From CAYRTD01 sp964426915 (GTDB lineage Bacteria > Bacteroidota > Bacteroidia > Bacteroidales > GCA-2748055): 28,363 nucleotides of DNA. The stretch lies in NCBI GenBank assembly GCA_964426915.1, contig CAYRTD010000038.1, positions 1-28,363 on the forward strand. Reading direction: 5' to 3'. Each line of letters starts with the position of its first letter. Position 1 is the first letter of the stretch. Both the position numbers and the translations under genes were made by a program. The notes below the pieces were generated by a model. The model did no database searches, was not told where the DNA came from, and saw nothing but the letters and a program-made list of their open reading frames with translations. Shown in pieces: positions 1 to 7,378 of this stretch.

Positions 1-20
1 ACTGCGGTTTAAAATTTTTG

Positions 21-93
21 CGCGCCTTGATCTTGAACATTATGATCCAGACACCTGACTCTATTGACAGACTCTAGAATAGTGTCTGCCTTA
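21..93. repeat. Dispersed palindromic repeat, copy 1
   Basis: Positions 21-53 repeat the sequence at 8787-8860, apart from an extra segment of about 35 bp in the second copy. Positions 48-90 form an imperfect inverted repeat, with outer arms CAGACAC and GTGTCTG. The reverse complement of 8854-8893 matches this palindrome at most positions. No coding frame covers it. It lies just downstream of the minus-strand SUMF1-like gene, so it could act as a hairpin terminator or be a small non-autonomous mobile element. The homology is visible by eye; the function is inferred. Confidence 0.6.
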
Positions 94-100
94 CTGAATA

Positions 101-892
101 CTAATCCTCCATCACTACTCTCAATCCTGCATTCGTCCCGAGTGTCTCAGGCGGATGCCCATGACGGTTAGCCGACCGCAAGGCAGGACGCTCATTGAAC
201 CAGCTTCCCCCGCGATATATCTTACGGGTTCCGGTAGCAGAGCCTTTAGGGTCAATTGTATCTTCAGGATTATAAGCATCCCTCCAGTCCAGGCACCATT
301 CCCAAACACTTCCTGACATATCAAAGAGCCCCCATGCATTGGGCTTTTTTACTCCTACCGGGTGACTCCTTCCTTCGGAATAGGAAAATGCCCAGGCATA
401 ATCAACAATTTCCGAATCATTGGGATCCTTTCCCCAATAATAACGGGTTTCTGTTCCTGCACGACATGCATATTCCCATTCGGCTTCTGTTGGTAACCTG
501 AATTTTTTCCCTGTTATTTCACTCAGTTTCTGTGTGAATTCAACACAATCATTCCAGGATACCCAATCAACCGGGTAATTTCTCCAGTTTTTCTTATCCT
601 GGAATATAGAAGGATTCTCACCCATTACCGTCAACCACTGTTCCTGGGTGATTTCATATTTTCCCATATAGAATGGCTGTGTAATTGTCACTTCCCTTAC
701 AGGGCCTTCATCATTATCCCGGTCCTGTTCGGTGGAATCACTGCCCATGAAAAATTTCCCAGCTGGGATAAGCACCATCTCAAGTTTGACCTCATCAGAT
801 AGGGATATTTCCATTTCCGGGGATTTATCTCTATTGCATGAACTAAAAAGAATTGTTCCTGCAAACACTATTGATAGATAGATTTTTATCAT
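101..892 (-). CDS. SUMF1/FGE-fold lipoprotein, non-catalytic type
   Basis: A 263-residue exported protein with a lipoprotein signal peptide; the lipobox cysteine is residue 19 (LFSSC). The rest is one formylglycine-generating-enzyme-like (SUMF1) domain with the usual landmarks: FFMGS, PFYMGKYEITQEQW, RLPTEAEWEYACRAGT, WGLFDMSGSVWEWC and IYRGGSWF. True FGE has two active-site cysteines just after RGGS; here that stretch reads RGGSWFNERPALRSANRHG and has none. Sulfatase activation is therefore unlikely, and a structural or ligand-binding role on the envelope is more plausible (inference). GldJ and GldK of the type IX secretion and gliding machinery share the fold but are much longer. The gene starts 32 bp after its upstream paralogue at 925-1755, so the two are probably co-transcribed. 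The family call is firm; the function is unknown. Confidence 0.85.
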   Translation of the reverse strand: MIKIYLSIVFAGTILFSSCNRDKSPEMEISLSDEVKLEMVLIPAGKFFMGSDSTEQDRDNDEGPVREVTITQPFYMGKYEITQEQWLTVMGENPSIFQDKKNWRNYPVDWVSWNDCVEFTQKLSEITGKKFRLPTEAEWEYACRAGTETRYYWGKDPNDSEIVDYAWAFSYSEGRSHPVGVKKPNAWGLFDMSGSVWEWCLDWRDAYNPEDTIDPKGSATGTRKIYRGGSWFNERPALRSANRHGHPPETLGTNAGLRVVMED

Positions 893-924
893 ACCTGCTT
901 TATTAAACTAATAATTATAAATCT

Positions 925-1755
925 TCACTTTTCCCAAACCAGCCTCAACCCGATAGCCGTATATCCCTTATTCACCCCATGGCGATGCCGGTTGGCACAT
1001 CTGTGCGATTCCCGGAAATCAAACCAACTGCCCCCTCGAAAAACCTTTTTGGCATCGGGATCAGATTGCGAAAATTGATTTAAGGAAGCAGTTTTTTTCA
1101 CAACTACTGCTGTATCCGGATATGGAGCGTAATCATCACTACACCATTCCCAAACATTACCGGCAATATCGTACAAACCCCAGGGATTCGGTTTTTTCTC
1201 ACCTACCGGGTGGGTCATGGCTAAAGACCTCGAGTTCGCCCATGCATAATCACTCGTGCCATTGAGGGCCATGGTCTCTCCCCAGTAATAAGGTGTAGTA
1301 GTTCCGGCCCTGCAAGCATATTCCCATTCCGCTTCGGAAGGGAAACGAAAAGTTCCTTTACCGAGTTTATTTAAATTTTCAATAAACTCCCGGCATTCAT
1401 TCCAGGAAGCAGATTCAACCGGGTGTTCAGAACTGAATTTAAAAACTGCAGGATTTGTACCCATTACTGCCTGCCACTGACCCTGGGTCACTTCGTACCT
1501 TCCAATATAAAAGGGATATGAAATAGTAACCTTGTGTATGGGGCCCTCATCCTTATCTCTTTCTTCTTCATCCTCAGGACTCCCCATGAGAAAATCGCCT
1601 TCAGGTACCTGAACAAGTTCAATAAATACTGAATCATTTATGTATAATACCGTATCTTTCAATGGATTACCCTGGCAATACAGATGGTTAACCGAAAAAA
1701 TCAGAACCAATAGAAATACAATTGATTTGGAAATGTATTTTACTGAATTTGTCAT
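925..1755 (-). CDS. SUMF1/FGE-fold exported protein, paralogue of the next gene
   Basis: A 276-residue protein with an N-terminal hydrophobic export signal (about residues 10-27). No clean lipobox is visible, so it is probably periplasmic or surface-exposed after signal peptidase cleavage. One SUMF1-type domain follows: DFLMGSPEDEEERDKDEGP, PFYIGRYEVTQGQWQAVMG, RFPSEAEWEYACRAGTTTP, WGLYDIAGNVWEWC and VFRGGSWF. After RGGS the sequence is RGGSWFDFRESHRCANRH, which has one cysteine but not the FGE pair at the catalytic spacing, so enzyme activity is doubtful. It is the first gene of a two-gene minus-strand unit. The pair looks like a tandem duplication that has diverged, since domain order and motifs match throughout. 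The substrate or partner cannot be told from sequence. Confidence 0.85.
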   Translation of the reverse strand: MTNSVKYISKSIVFLLVLIFSVNHLYCQGNPLKDTVLYINDSVFIELVQVPEGDFLMGSPEDEEERDKDEGPIHKVTISYPFYIGRYEVTQGQWQAVMGTNPAVFKFSSEHPVESASWNECREFIENLNKLGKGTFRFPSEAEWEYACRAGTTTPYYWGETMALNGTSDYAWANSRSLAMTHPVGEKKPNPWGLYDIAGNVWEWCSDDYAPYPDTAVVVKKTASLNQFSQSDPDAKKVFRGGSWFDFRESHRCANRHRHGVNKGYTAIGLRLVWEK

Positions 1756-2018
1756 AATTATCTTTCTTTTAGATTTTTCACCTATAAATGTATATGAACG
1801 AAGCCTCCGGAAACATCAAAACCTTTGAGAGATATACTGTCCCGGGAACCTCCCCTTATGAACCAAGGTTCTCAATAAATTCTGAGATTATTGCAATGTA
1901 AAACGAATTTCACTCTATAATGGACAGTTTAGCCTTGTAAATTGAGATAAACTAATCTAAAAAAGTGACTGTCAATATTGACGCACACCAATTACTCGAC
2001 GCAGTTGTCAGGCAATGT

Positions 2019-2450
2019 CTACACCGGAGTTACTCCCTTCTTCAAAATAATATTCCCATACTTTGCTGTCTCACCCGTCATCACCACAGCAAATGCTTTC
2101 TTGGCTTTTTCATAAAACTCAAAGCGATCAATCCGGTCAATGGGAGCTATATCCGGATGCGTTTTGTATATACTCTCCAGGTATGCGTCTTCCACATTCG
2201 GATCCAGCGTATCCCCTTTTACCGGAGCCATCATAATAAGCGGCCTGGGAACATAGGAATCCAGTTCAAAAAGCGGGAGTATCGCTTCAAGCAATTCCGG
2301 TATCCTGAGGCCATCGGCCCGAATAACCCTGGAGTTATAGGTTTCACCGGGGAAATGAGCATCAGCAAGTACGATTTCATCGCCATGTCCCATTCGTGCA
2401 AGCACACCTAATAGGTCGGGACTGAGTAAGGGAGATATTCCTTTTAGCAT
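2019..2450 (-). CDS. fucU: L-fucose mutarotase (RbsD/FucU family)
   Basis: Interconverts the alpha and beta anomers of L-fucose in the cytoplasm so that the isomerase receives its preferred form. From the chosen start the protein is 143 residues, the normal family length. It carries the hallmark N-terminus MLKGISPLLSPDLL, then MGHGDEIVLADAHFP (with the family's catalytic-region His), the segment PLFELDSYVPRP, GDTLDPNVE, RFEFYEKAKKAFAVV and the C-terminal TGETAKYGNIILKKGV. The open frame extends 17 codons upstream to 2501, but homologues begin at MLKGIS, so the ATG at 2450 is preferred. No ribosome binding site is visible, as is usual in Bacteroidota. No other fucose gene is nearby, so the gene stands alone in this window. 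Confidence 0.93.
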   Translation of the reverse strand: MLKGISPLLSPDLLGVLARMGHGDEIVLADAHFPGETYNSRVIRADGLRIPELLEAILPLFELDSYVPRPLIMMAPVKGDTLDPNVEDAYLESIYKTHPDIAPIDRIDRFEFYEKAKKAFAVVMTGETAKYGNIILKKGVTPV

Positions 2451-2520
2451 ATGAGTAGATTTAAGTTCGATATAAAAATAGGAATTTTTCGCGAAAACCA
2501 ATTCTACCTTTCACCCCCAC

Positions 2521-2890
2521 CGTTCACCGATCACACCGAAACTGTCCTACCGTTCACACCAATAACTGATCACTAATCACTGACCGATCACTGATTACCC
2601 TTCCCCGATCACACTGTTCACTGATCACCGATCACTGATCACTGATCACTGACCGATCACTGATTACCCTTCCCCGATCACACTGTTCACTGATCACCGN
2701 NNNNNNNNNNNNNNNNNNNNNNNNNNNNNNNNNNNNNNNNNNNNNNNNNNNNNNNNNNNNNNNNNNNNNNNNNNNNNNNNNNNNNNNNNNNNNNNNNNNA
2801 TCACTGACCGATCACTGATTACCCTTCCCCGATCACACTGTTCACTGATCACCGATCACTGATCACTGATCACTGACTACCCTTCCCCAA
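2521..2890. repeat. 69-bp tandem repeat, interrupted by the gap
   Basis: The word GACCGATCACTGATTACCC starts at 2582 and again at 2651, giving a 69-bp period, and once more at 2806 after the gap. Each unit contains smaller iterations of TGATCAC. The N run at 2700-2799 is exactly 100, so the real copy number is unknown. There are no unique spacers between units, which excludes a CRISPR array. Simple intergenic iterations of this kind are common in Bacteroidota. Confidence 0.9.
2700..2799. other. Assembly gap (100 N)
   Basis: Exactly one hundred N within the 69-bp tandem repeat. This is a placeholder of unknown true length, most likely a collapsed repeat. Confidence 0.98.
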
Positions 2891-3116
2891 CCCCCAATCC
2901 CTAAACGATAAAAATCGATCAAAAAGATGTTACAAAAAATAGAAGAAAAAAGTTAAAAAGCTTTTAAAAAAATGTTACGCAAGGTAAAAATAAGTGTGCT
3001 GATCATTAATTAGTTAGGTTCAAATTCGAAAAACAGTTATAAGCCAATAGTATACAGATTTGTTTAGAATAAATTAATATAAGCTGAAATTATAGGTGAT
3101 CACCAATTAAAATCCG

Positions 3117-3124
3117 TATATTTG
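3117..3124 (+). promoter_or_regulatory. Candidate -7 promoter element for the FMN-binding lipoprotein
   Basis: TATATTTG matches the Bacteroidota -7 consensus TAnnTTTG exactly and lies 33 bp before the ATG at 3158. No good TTTG is seen at the expected -33 distance, so the call rests on one element. Confidence 0.5.
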
Positions 3125-3157
3125 CCTCATAATTATTAATAAAACATTAAAAAAGTT

Positions 3158-3592
3158 ATGAGAAAGATCGGTTTAATTTTAGTTGCAGTTTTTGCGATAG
3201 CATTTACATCTTGTGAGAAGGACGAGGAATTCCTTTATGAGGATGGAACCTATTATGCTGAAACTTCAGAATTCAGCCATGGATGGAAAGCTTACCTTGA
3301 AGCAGAGATTTCAGAAGATAAATTGGTTTCTGTTAATTTTGATTATGTTGACGAAGATGGTAATCTAAAGTCAGAAACAACTGTTGAAAATTACCCTATG
3401 GATCCTCACCCAACTGTATGGATCCCTGAATATGAGGCAAAACTGTTATCTTCTGATATCACTGAATATTCCGAAGTTGATGTTATATCCGGTGCAACCG
3501 GAGGATGGAGCAGTGTGAATGCTTTAATGGTAGCAATTCTTTCAGCTGCTGATGATGGTGATACTTCTACACAGATTGTTGTGGAAGAATAA
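3158..3592 (+). CDS. PplA-like FMN-binding lipoprotein
   Basis: A 144-residue lipoprotein: signal peptide, then lipobox AFTSC with the acylated cysteine at residue 19, then a short acidic linker. The rest resembles one FMN-binding domain of the kind found twice in PplA of Gram-positive extracellular electron transfer: YEDGTYYAE, GWKAYLEAEISEDKLVSVNF, DEDGNLKSE, and near the C-terminus VDVISGAT. DVISGAT fits the Dxx(S/T)GAT flavinylation consensus, in which the flavin transferase ApbE attaches FMN to the final threonine. It would therefore be a membrane-anchored, covalently flavinylated electron carrier on the periplasmic or outer face (inference). The usual residues after the motif (TS or SS) are replaced by GGW. 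No ApbE or reductase partner lies in this window. It is a single-gene unit with its own promoter and a strong terminator. Confidence 0.75.
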   Translation: MRKIGLILVAVFAIAFTSCEKDEEFLYEDGTYYAETSEFSHGWKAYLEAEISEDKLVSVNFDYVDEDGNLKSETTVENYPMDPHPTVWIPEYEAKLLSSDITEYSEVDVISGATGGWSSVNALMVAILSAADDGDTSTQIVVEE

Positions 3593-3619
3593 CAATATCA
3601 AAATTTGAAAATATTAGAG

Positions 3620-3650
3620 AAAAAGCTGTCTTCCGGACAGCTTTTTTTTT
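3620..3650 (+). terminator. Intrinsic terminator after the FMN-binding lipoprotein
   Basis: A perfect 11-bp stem (3620-3630 with 3636-3646, AAAAAGCTGTC and its complement) with a 5-base loop TTCCG. It continues into an uninterrupted T run to 3650 and lies 28 bp after the stop codon. Confidence 0.92.
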
Positions 3651-3883
3651 GACCTGGTGTTACAGGTTTATTCCTAACTCTTAAAAATACCTCTGATCTC
3701 TCCATTCCCTATCGAATAACAAACTTCGTAAAAAGCTGTTTAGCTCAAGGTTAATAATATGCCGGGAAACTCCTATTGCTGGCTCGTTAACCGCTTATTG
3801 CTATCCCGTCTACTCTCTATCCATGGATTTACCGATTCTTTCCTCTCTTCCAAATTTCCTATCTTTATCCAAAATATCACATT

Positions 3884-5017
3884 ATGAAAACCATAAAACG
3901 CACCGGACATATTGGAATTCTAACTGCAGGAGGTGATACTCCCGGGCTTAATGCAGCTATCAGAGGTATTGGTAAAACTGCAGCAAACTATGGATCAATG
4001 CAGGTGATTGGTTTCAGGGATGGCTTTCGGGGCTTAATGGAAAACCGTTCTATACGACTGGATAATGGTAAACTGTCAGGGATTCTTACGCTTGGAGGGA
4101 CTATTCTGGGTACCAGCAGGGACAAGCCTCACAAGATGCCCATGGGAGGAAAGAAAGTGGACATGACCGATGTTATTTTCGAGAATTATCATAAGAATCA
4201 TTTGGATGTCCTTGTTTGTCTGGGTGGCGGTGGTACTCTCAAGAATGCTTACCGACTTTCGCAGAAAGGGCTAAATATCATCACTTTACCCAAAACCATA
4301 GACAATGATATTGTGGGGACTGATGTTACTTTTGGATTTGATACCGCCCTTGGGATCGCGGTGGAAGCTATTGATCGTTTGCATAGCACTGCTTCCAGTC
4401 ATCACCGGATAATTATTGTTGAAATTATGGGTCATCGCGTCGGCTGGCTTGCACTGGGTGCCGGAATTGCCGGAGGAGCGGATGCAATTTTGTTGCCCGA
4501 GATTCCCTATACCGTCGATAAGCTTGCCGATAGTATACTGGAGCGGGTGAGCCGGGGGAAGCGTTTCAGTATTGTGGCGGTTGCTGAGGGGGCAATTACT
4601 ACCGAGGGAGCATCCAAAATTAAAGCCGTGGAGAAAAAGCTCGAAAATGCGGAAGGGGAGGAGCGTTCAAAATTGAAGAAAAAACGGAAAGAGCTTGAAA
4701 GCCTGTATAGAGGTTCGACAATGCAGATGGCGGAAGAGCTCCAGGTAATAACCGGTCTTGAAACAAGGGTTACCATTCTTGGCCATCTTCAGCGGGGAGG
4801 TACGCCATCGGCGGCAGACCGGTTACTGGCTACACGCCTGGGGACTTCGGCGATTAATTATATCAAAAATGAGCAGTACGGCATCATGGTTGCAGCAAAA
4901 GGTTATCAGACCGAAGCGGTTCCTTTGAATGAGGTTGCCGGAAAAATAAATTATGTTCCGGATGATCATCCCTGGATTATAAGTGCAAGGGATGTGGGAA
5001 CGAGTTTTGGGGACTAA
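3884..5017 (+). CDS. pfkA: 6-phosphofructokinase, with an unusual GGGGT loop
   Basis: Phosphorylates fructose 6-phosphate to fructose 1,6-bisphosphate in cytoplasmic glycolysis. Family motifs in order: GILTAGGDTPGLNA (residues 11-24), GGTILGTSR (71-79), PKTIDND with the catalytic aspartates (136-142), MGHRVGW (182-188), PEIPY (205-209) and TILGHLQRGG (297-306). The nucleotide loop is GGGGT (114-118), where ATP enzymes have GGDGS and PPi enzymes GGDDS. Gly at the second position argues for ATP, but Lys in PKTIDND is the residue seen in PPi and group III enzymes, so the phosphoryl donor is uncertain. A charged, helical insertion (about 241-276, rich in Lys and Glu) precedes the C-terminal substrate-binding motifs and brings the length to 377, above the usual 320. 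The stop lies 3 bp from the stop of the convergent cupin gene. A weak -7 element, TATCTTTA, lies at 3860-3867. Confidence 0.92.
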   Translation: MKTIKRTGHIGILTAGGDTPGLNAAIRGIGKTAANYGSMQVIGFRDGFRGLMENRSIRLDNGKLSGILTLGGTILGTSRDKPHKMPMGGKKVDMTDVIFENYHKNHLDVLVCLGGGGTLKNAYRLSQKGLNIITLPKTIDNDIVGTDVTFGFDTALGIAVEAIDRLHSTASSHHRIIIVEIMGHRVGWLALGAGIAGGADAILLPEIPYTVDKLADSILERVSRGKRFSIVAVAEGAITTEGASKIKAVEKKLENAEGEERSKLKKKRKELESLYRGSTMQMAEELQVITGLETRVTILGHLQRGGTPSAADRLLATRLGTSAINYIKNEQYGIMVAAKGYQTEAVPLNEVAGKINYVPDDHPWIISARDVGTSFGD

Positions 5018-5020
5018 GTG

Positions 5021-5371
5021 CTATTCAAATTCCTTCGACACCCCACAAATCATCTTAAAATCTTTATTCCTGGATGTATTCCGGTACTGGTGCTTTTCGC
5101 CGGGCATTACGAGGGCAAAATCCCCTGCTTTAAGAAGTTGTAATTCTCCTTTTTCATTCACCAGCGCACCTTCGCCTTCAATAATATAATTCATATGCTC
5201 ATAAGGATGCTGGTGATAGGGAGTAAAACCACCGGGCTCAACTGTGAATACCCGGTAAGAGTATACCGGGGCCCCGTCTGCACTGGATAAGGGCATTTGC
5301 TTCCATGCTTTTTCAGCACCTTCCATATTCACTTTTTGCTTTTTTACCTGATCGAGTGATATTATTTTCAT
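5021..5371 (-). CDS. Single-domain cupin protein
   Basis: A 116-residue cytoplasmic protein with one cupin barrel. Motif 1 is GGFTPYHQHPYEHMNYIIEG, with the metal-binding histidines and glutamate. Motif 2 is GDFALVMPGEKHQYRN, with the fourth ligand histidine. Small cupins of this kind bind a divalent metal and often isomerise or epimerise sugars, or sense ligands. It is the last gene of the minus-strand catabolic run, 70 bp after the SDR reductase, so a role in the same sugar pathway is plausible (inference), for example as a keto-sugar isomerase like the KdgF cupins, which linearise unsaturated uronates. KdgF is also a short single cupin of about this size. Its end is almost contiguous with the end of pfkA. 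Confidence 0.8.
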   Translation of the reverse strand: MKIISLDQVKKQKVNMEGAEKAWKQMPLSSADGAPVYSYRVFTVEPGGFTPYHQHPYEHMNYIIEGEGALVNEKGELQLLKAGDFALVMPGEKHQYRNTSRNKDFKMICGVSKEFE

Positions 5372-5441
5372 GATAAGATTTTTTCCTGTAAAAATACAAA
5401 ATCAATTTATTTATGGAAAGACCCTCACTCCGCTTATCTTC

Positions 5442-6194
5442 TTACAACCTCCCCACAGTCAACCCCCCATCTACCATAAACACACTTCCGCTGGAATAGG
5501 GAAAATCACCCCTGCAAATTGCCGAAACCGCCTTGCCCACATCTTCTGGCAGACCCCATCTTTTAGTAAGTGTCAGTCCGGTGGCTATCATCTCATCATA
5601 TTTCTCAGTAACCGACCGGGTCATATCCGTTTTGATAATTCCAGGCATTATTTCAAATACATTTATTCCATACTCTGCAAGCCTTGTAGCAAAAAGTTTT
5701 GTCATCATCGATAAACCGGCTTTTGAAATGCAGTATTCACCCCGGTTAACCGATGCCAGTTCGGAAGAAACGGAAGTAATATTTATTATGGATCCTTTTA
5801 TAGATTTGGAAATCATGTAGTTCGAAACCTCCTGGCTCAGGAAGTAGGGCGCTTTTAAATTAACTGCAAGCACTTTATCAAAACTATCCTCACCAGCTTC
5901 AAGTATATCTTTTCTTTCCGGGGGTGCAATGCCGGCATTGTTTATCAGAAAATCCAATTTCCCAAATTTTTCATCCACCACTGACAACATACGGCTGCGA
6001 GCTTTTTTGTCTGTGATATCACATTGGATATATACCACCTCAATTCCTGATGCAGATAATTCAGAAATCCTTTGAGAAAGATCCTTTTCAGGCCGTGTAC
6101 CACAAATAACGAGATTGATTCCGTCTTCAGAAAGTATCTGAGAAATACCCAGTCCAATACCCCGGCCACCGCCTGTTATAAGTGCTAGTTTCAT
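5442..6194 (-). CDS. SDR-family NAD(P)-dependent oxidoreductase
   Basis: A 250-residue classical short-chain dehydrogenase/reductase. The cofactor loop TGGGRGIG lies at residues 7-14, NNAG near 85-88, the catalytic serine in INITSVSSE, and the catalytic pair in YCISK (YxxxK). The C-terminal VFMVDGG is typical of FabG/KduD-like enzymes. In an operon with an unsaturated glucuronyl hydrolase, the best guess is reduction of a keto-uronate intermediate, as KduD does for 2,5-diketo-3-deoxygluconate, but the sequence alone does not fix the substrate. The start overlaps the stop of the upstream reductase by 4 bp (ATGA, 6191-6194), so translation is probably coupled. The SDR call is very safe; the substrate is inferred. 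Confidence 0.9.
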   Translation of the reverse strand: MKLALITGGGRGIGLGISQILSEDGINLVICGTRPEKDLSQRISELSASGIEVVYIQCDITDKKARSRMLSVVDEKFGKLDFLINNAGIAPPERKDILEAGEDSFDKVLAVNLKAPYFLSQEVSNYMISKSIKGSIINITSVSSELASVNRGEYCISKAGLSMMTKLFATRLAEYGINVFEIMPGIIKTDMTRSVTEKYDEMIATGLTLTKRWGLPEDVGKAVSAICRGDFPYSSGSVFMVDGGLTVGRL

Positions 6195-7372
6195 GATAAT
6201 TCTTTTTTATACTTTCTATAAAGTTGTTTATACTCCTCATCGTAAATAATGCACCCGGTTTTTAGCTGAGATTTCATCAATTTTGTACATCCGGAACATG
6301 CTGTACACCAGTTTATTTTTTCCTTATTCCTGATTTTTGCCGGTAAATATGGATCGGCAAAATTCTGCCTGCCCCAACCAACAAAGTCAGCGGTAGATTT
6401 CAGTATATTTTCACCGGCAAGGTTAATGCCTTCCTCCTTTAATATGCTGTATGCCGAGCCAATAACCTTCATATTCGATGAGATCCCCTCCAGATGATCT
6501 TTTGCCTCCTTATGATATCTCATCATATTGAGGTATTGTAAATGATTTCCCTTCACCGGACGAGTGAGACCTGGGGTTTTTGAGGGAATTCCCGCTGAAA
6601 CATTAACATAGTCAAATTTGTATTCATCCATCAGGCTCAATAATTGCCTGAACTCAGAAAGATCTTCGATTATTCCTTCCGGCCCTGAAGTGCCAAAACC
6701 GCCACGAATGCCTTCAAAGGCAGAAATTCTGGAACCCAGAATAAATTCCTGCGAACAGCTATCCCTTATTCCTCCGACAACTTCTTTCATGAATCTGGTA
6801 CGATTTTCAAAACTCCCTCCCCAGCCATCATCCCTTGTATTCGCAGGCCGCAGCATTTCGCCTCCAAAATAACCATGACACATCTTAAGATCGATTCCGT
6901 CAGCTCCTGCCTGTTCACTCAAATGAGCGGCTGAAATAAACTGGTCTCTGATCTCCTTGATTTCCTTATCTGTAAATATTTCTGCATCATCTTCCGGATC
7001 AGGACAAATACTTTTCTTTTCTGAAAAGGCGGCCCCTGAGTTCATTCCTGAGTGAGTAAGCTGAAAAAGAATAATGATATCAGGATTTATGTCCCGTATA
7101 GAATTCACAAGCGACCTGAAGCTATCGGAATTTTCAGAATTCAGAATCATCCCATGTTTTCTGGCAAGAGCCTTTTGAGTAATAGATATAGCTTCAATGA
7201 TAATTATTCCCCATTCACCCGAAGCAAGTTTCCTGTACCTTTTCACTGCTTCTGGTGAGACGCGGCCGTTATCAATACTATTATTCGATTCCATTGGCTG
7301 AGCCACGAACCTGTTAATGGTTTTTCCGGATCCGATGTCACCAGGCATGAAAAGCCCTTTATATTCACTCAT
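6191..7372 (-). CDS. Old Yellow Enzyme-type NADH:flavin oxidoreductase
   Basis: A 393-residue TIM-barrel FMN enzyme of the OYE/2,4-dienoyl-CoA reductase superfamily. Visible motifs are RFVAQPMESN near the N-terminus (FMN phosphate side), the central GADGIDLKMCHGYFGGEML, the loop NTRDDGWGGSFENRTRF, LGSRIS, and FVGWGRQNFADP before the C-terminus. A terminal cysteine cluster, WCTACSGC followed ten residues later by another Cys, resembles the [4Fe-4S] site of dienoyl-CoA-reductase-type members. The extra FAD/NAD domains of those proteins are absent, so electrons must come from a partner. The gene starts 6 bp after the GH88 gene and overlaps the SDR gene by 4 bp, so it belongs to the same operon. 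A reductive step on an unsaturated or keto-sugar product is an inference; no substrate motif is recognised. Confidence 0.88.
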   Translation of the reverse strand: MSEYKGLFMPGDIGSGKTINRFVAQPMESNNSIDNGRVSPEAVKRYRKLASGEWGIIIIEAISITQKALARKHGMILNSENSDSFRSLVNSIRDINPDIIILFQLTHSGMNSGAAFSEKKSICPDPEDDAEIFTDKEIKEIRDQFISAAHLSEQAGADGIDLKMCHGYFGGEMLRPANTRDDGWGGSFENRTRFMKEVVGGIRDSCSQEFILGSRISAFEGIRGGFGTSGPEGIIEDLSEFRQLLSLMDEYKFDYVNVSAGIPSKTPGLTRPVKGNHLQYLNMMRYHKEAKDHLEGISSNMKVIGSAYSILKEEGINLAGENILKSTADFVGWGRQNFADPYLPAKIRNKEKINWCTACSGCTKLMKSQLKTGCIIYDEEYKQLYRKYKKELS

Positions 7373-7378
7373 TTCAAA

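Larger units (their letters stand above)
2451..3157. other. Gene-free stretch with 69-bp tandem repeats and an assembly gap
   Basis: No convincing coding frame occurs over these 707 bases. The first part (2521-2890) is a tandem repeat built from GATCACTGATCAC-like words and interrupted by 100 N. The second part (about 2890-3157) is AT-rich and leads into the lipoprotein gene. It contains a Bacteroidota-type -7 element, TATATTTG, at 3117-3124. Confidence 0.7.

Noticed and set aside
101..1755. Formylglycine-generating enzyme for sulfatases
   Set aside because: The catalytic cysteine pair after RGGS is missing in both proteins, and no sulfatase gene is in the window.
1965..2411. Plus-strand frame of 148 codons opposite fucU
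   Set aside because: The minus-strand frame matches FucU along its entire length, so the opposite frame is a shadow.
2521..2890. CRISPR-like array
   Set aside because: The 69-bp units repeat head to tail with no unique spacers and contain internal sub-repeats; no cas genes are present.
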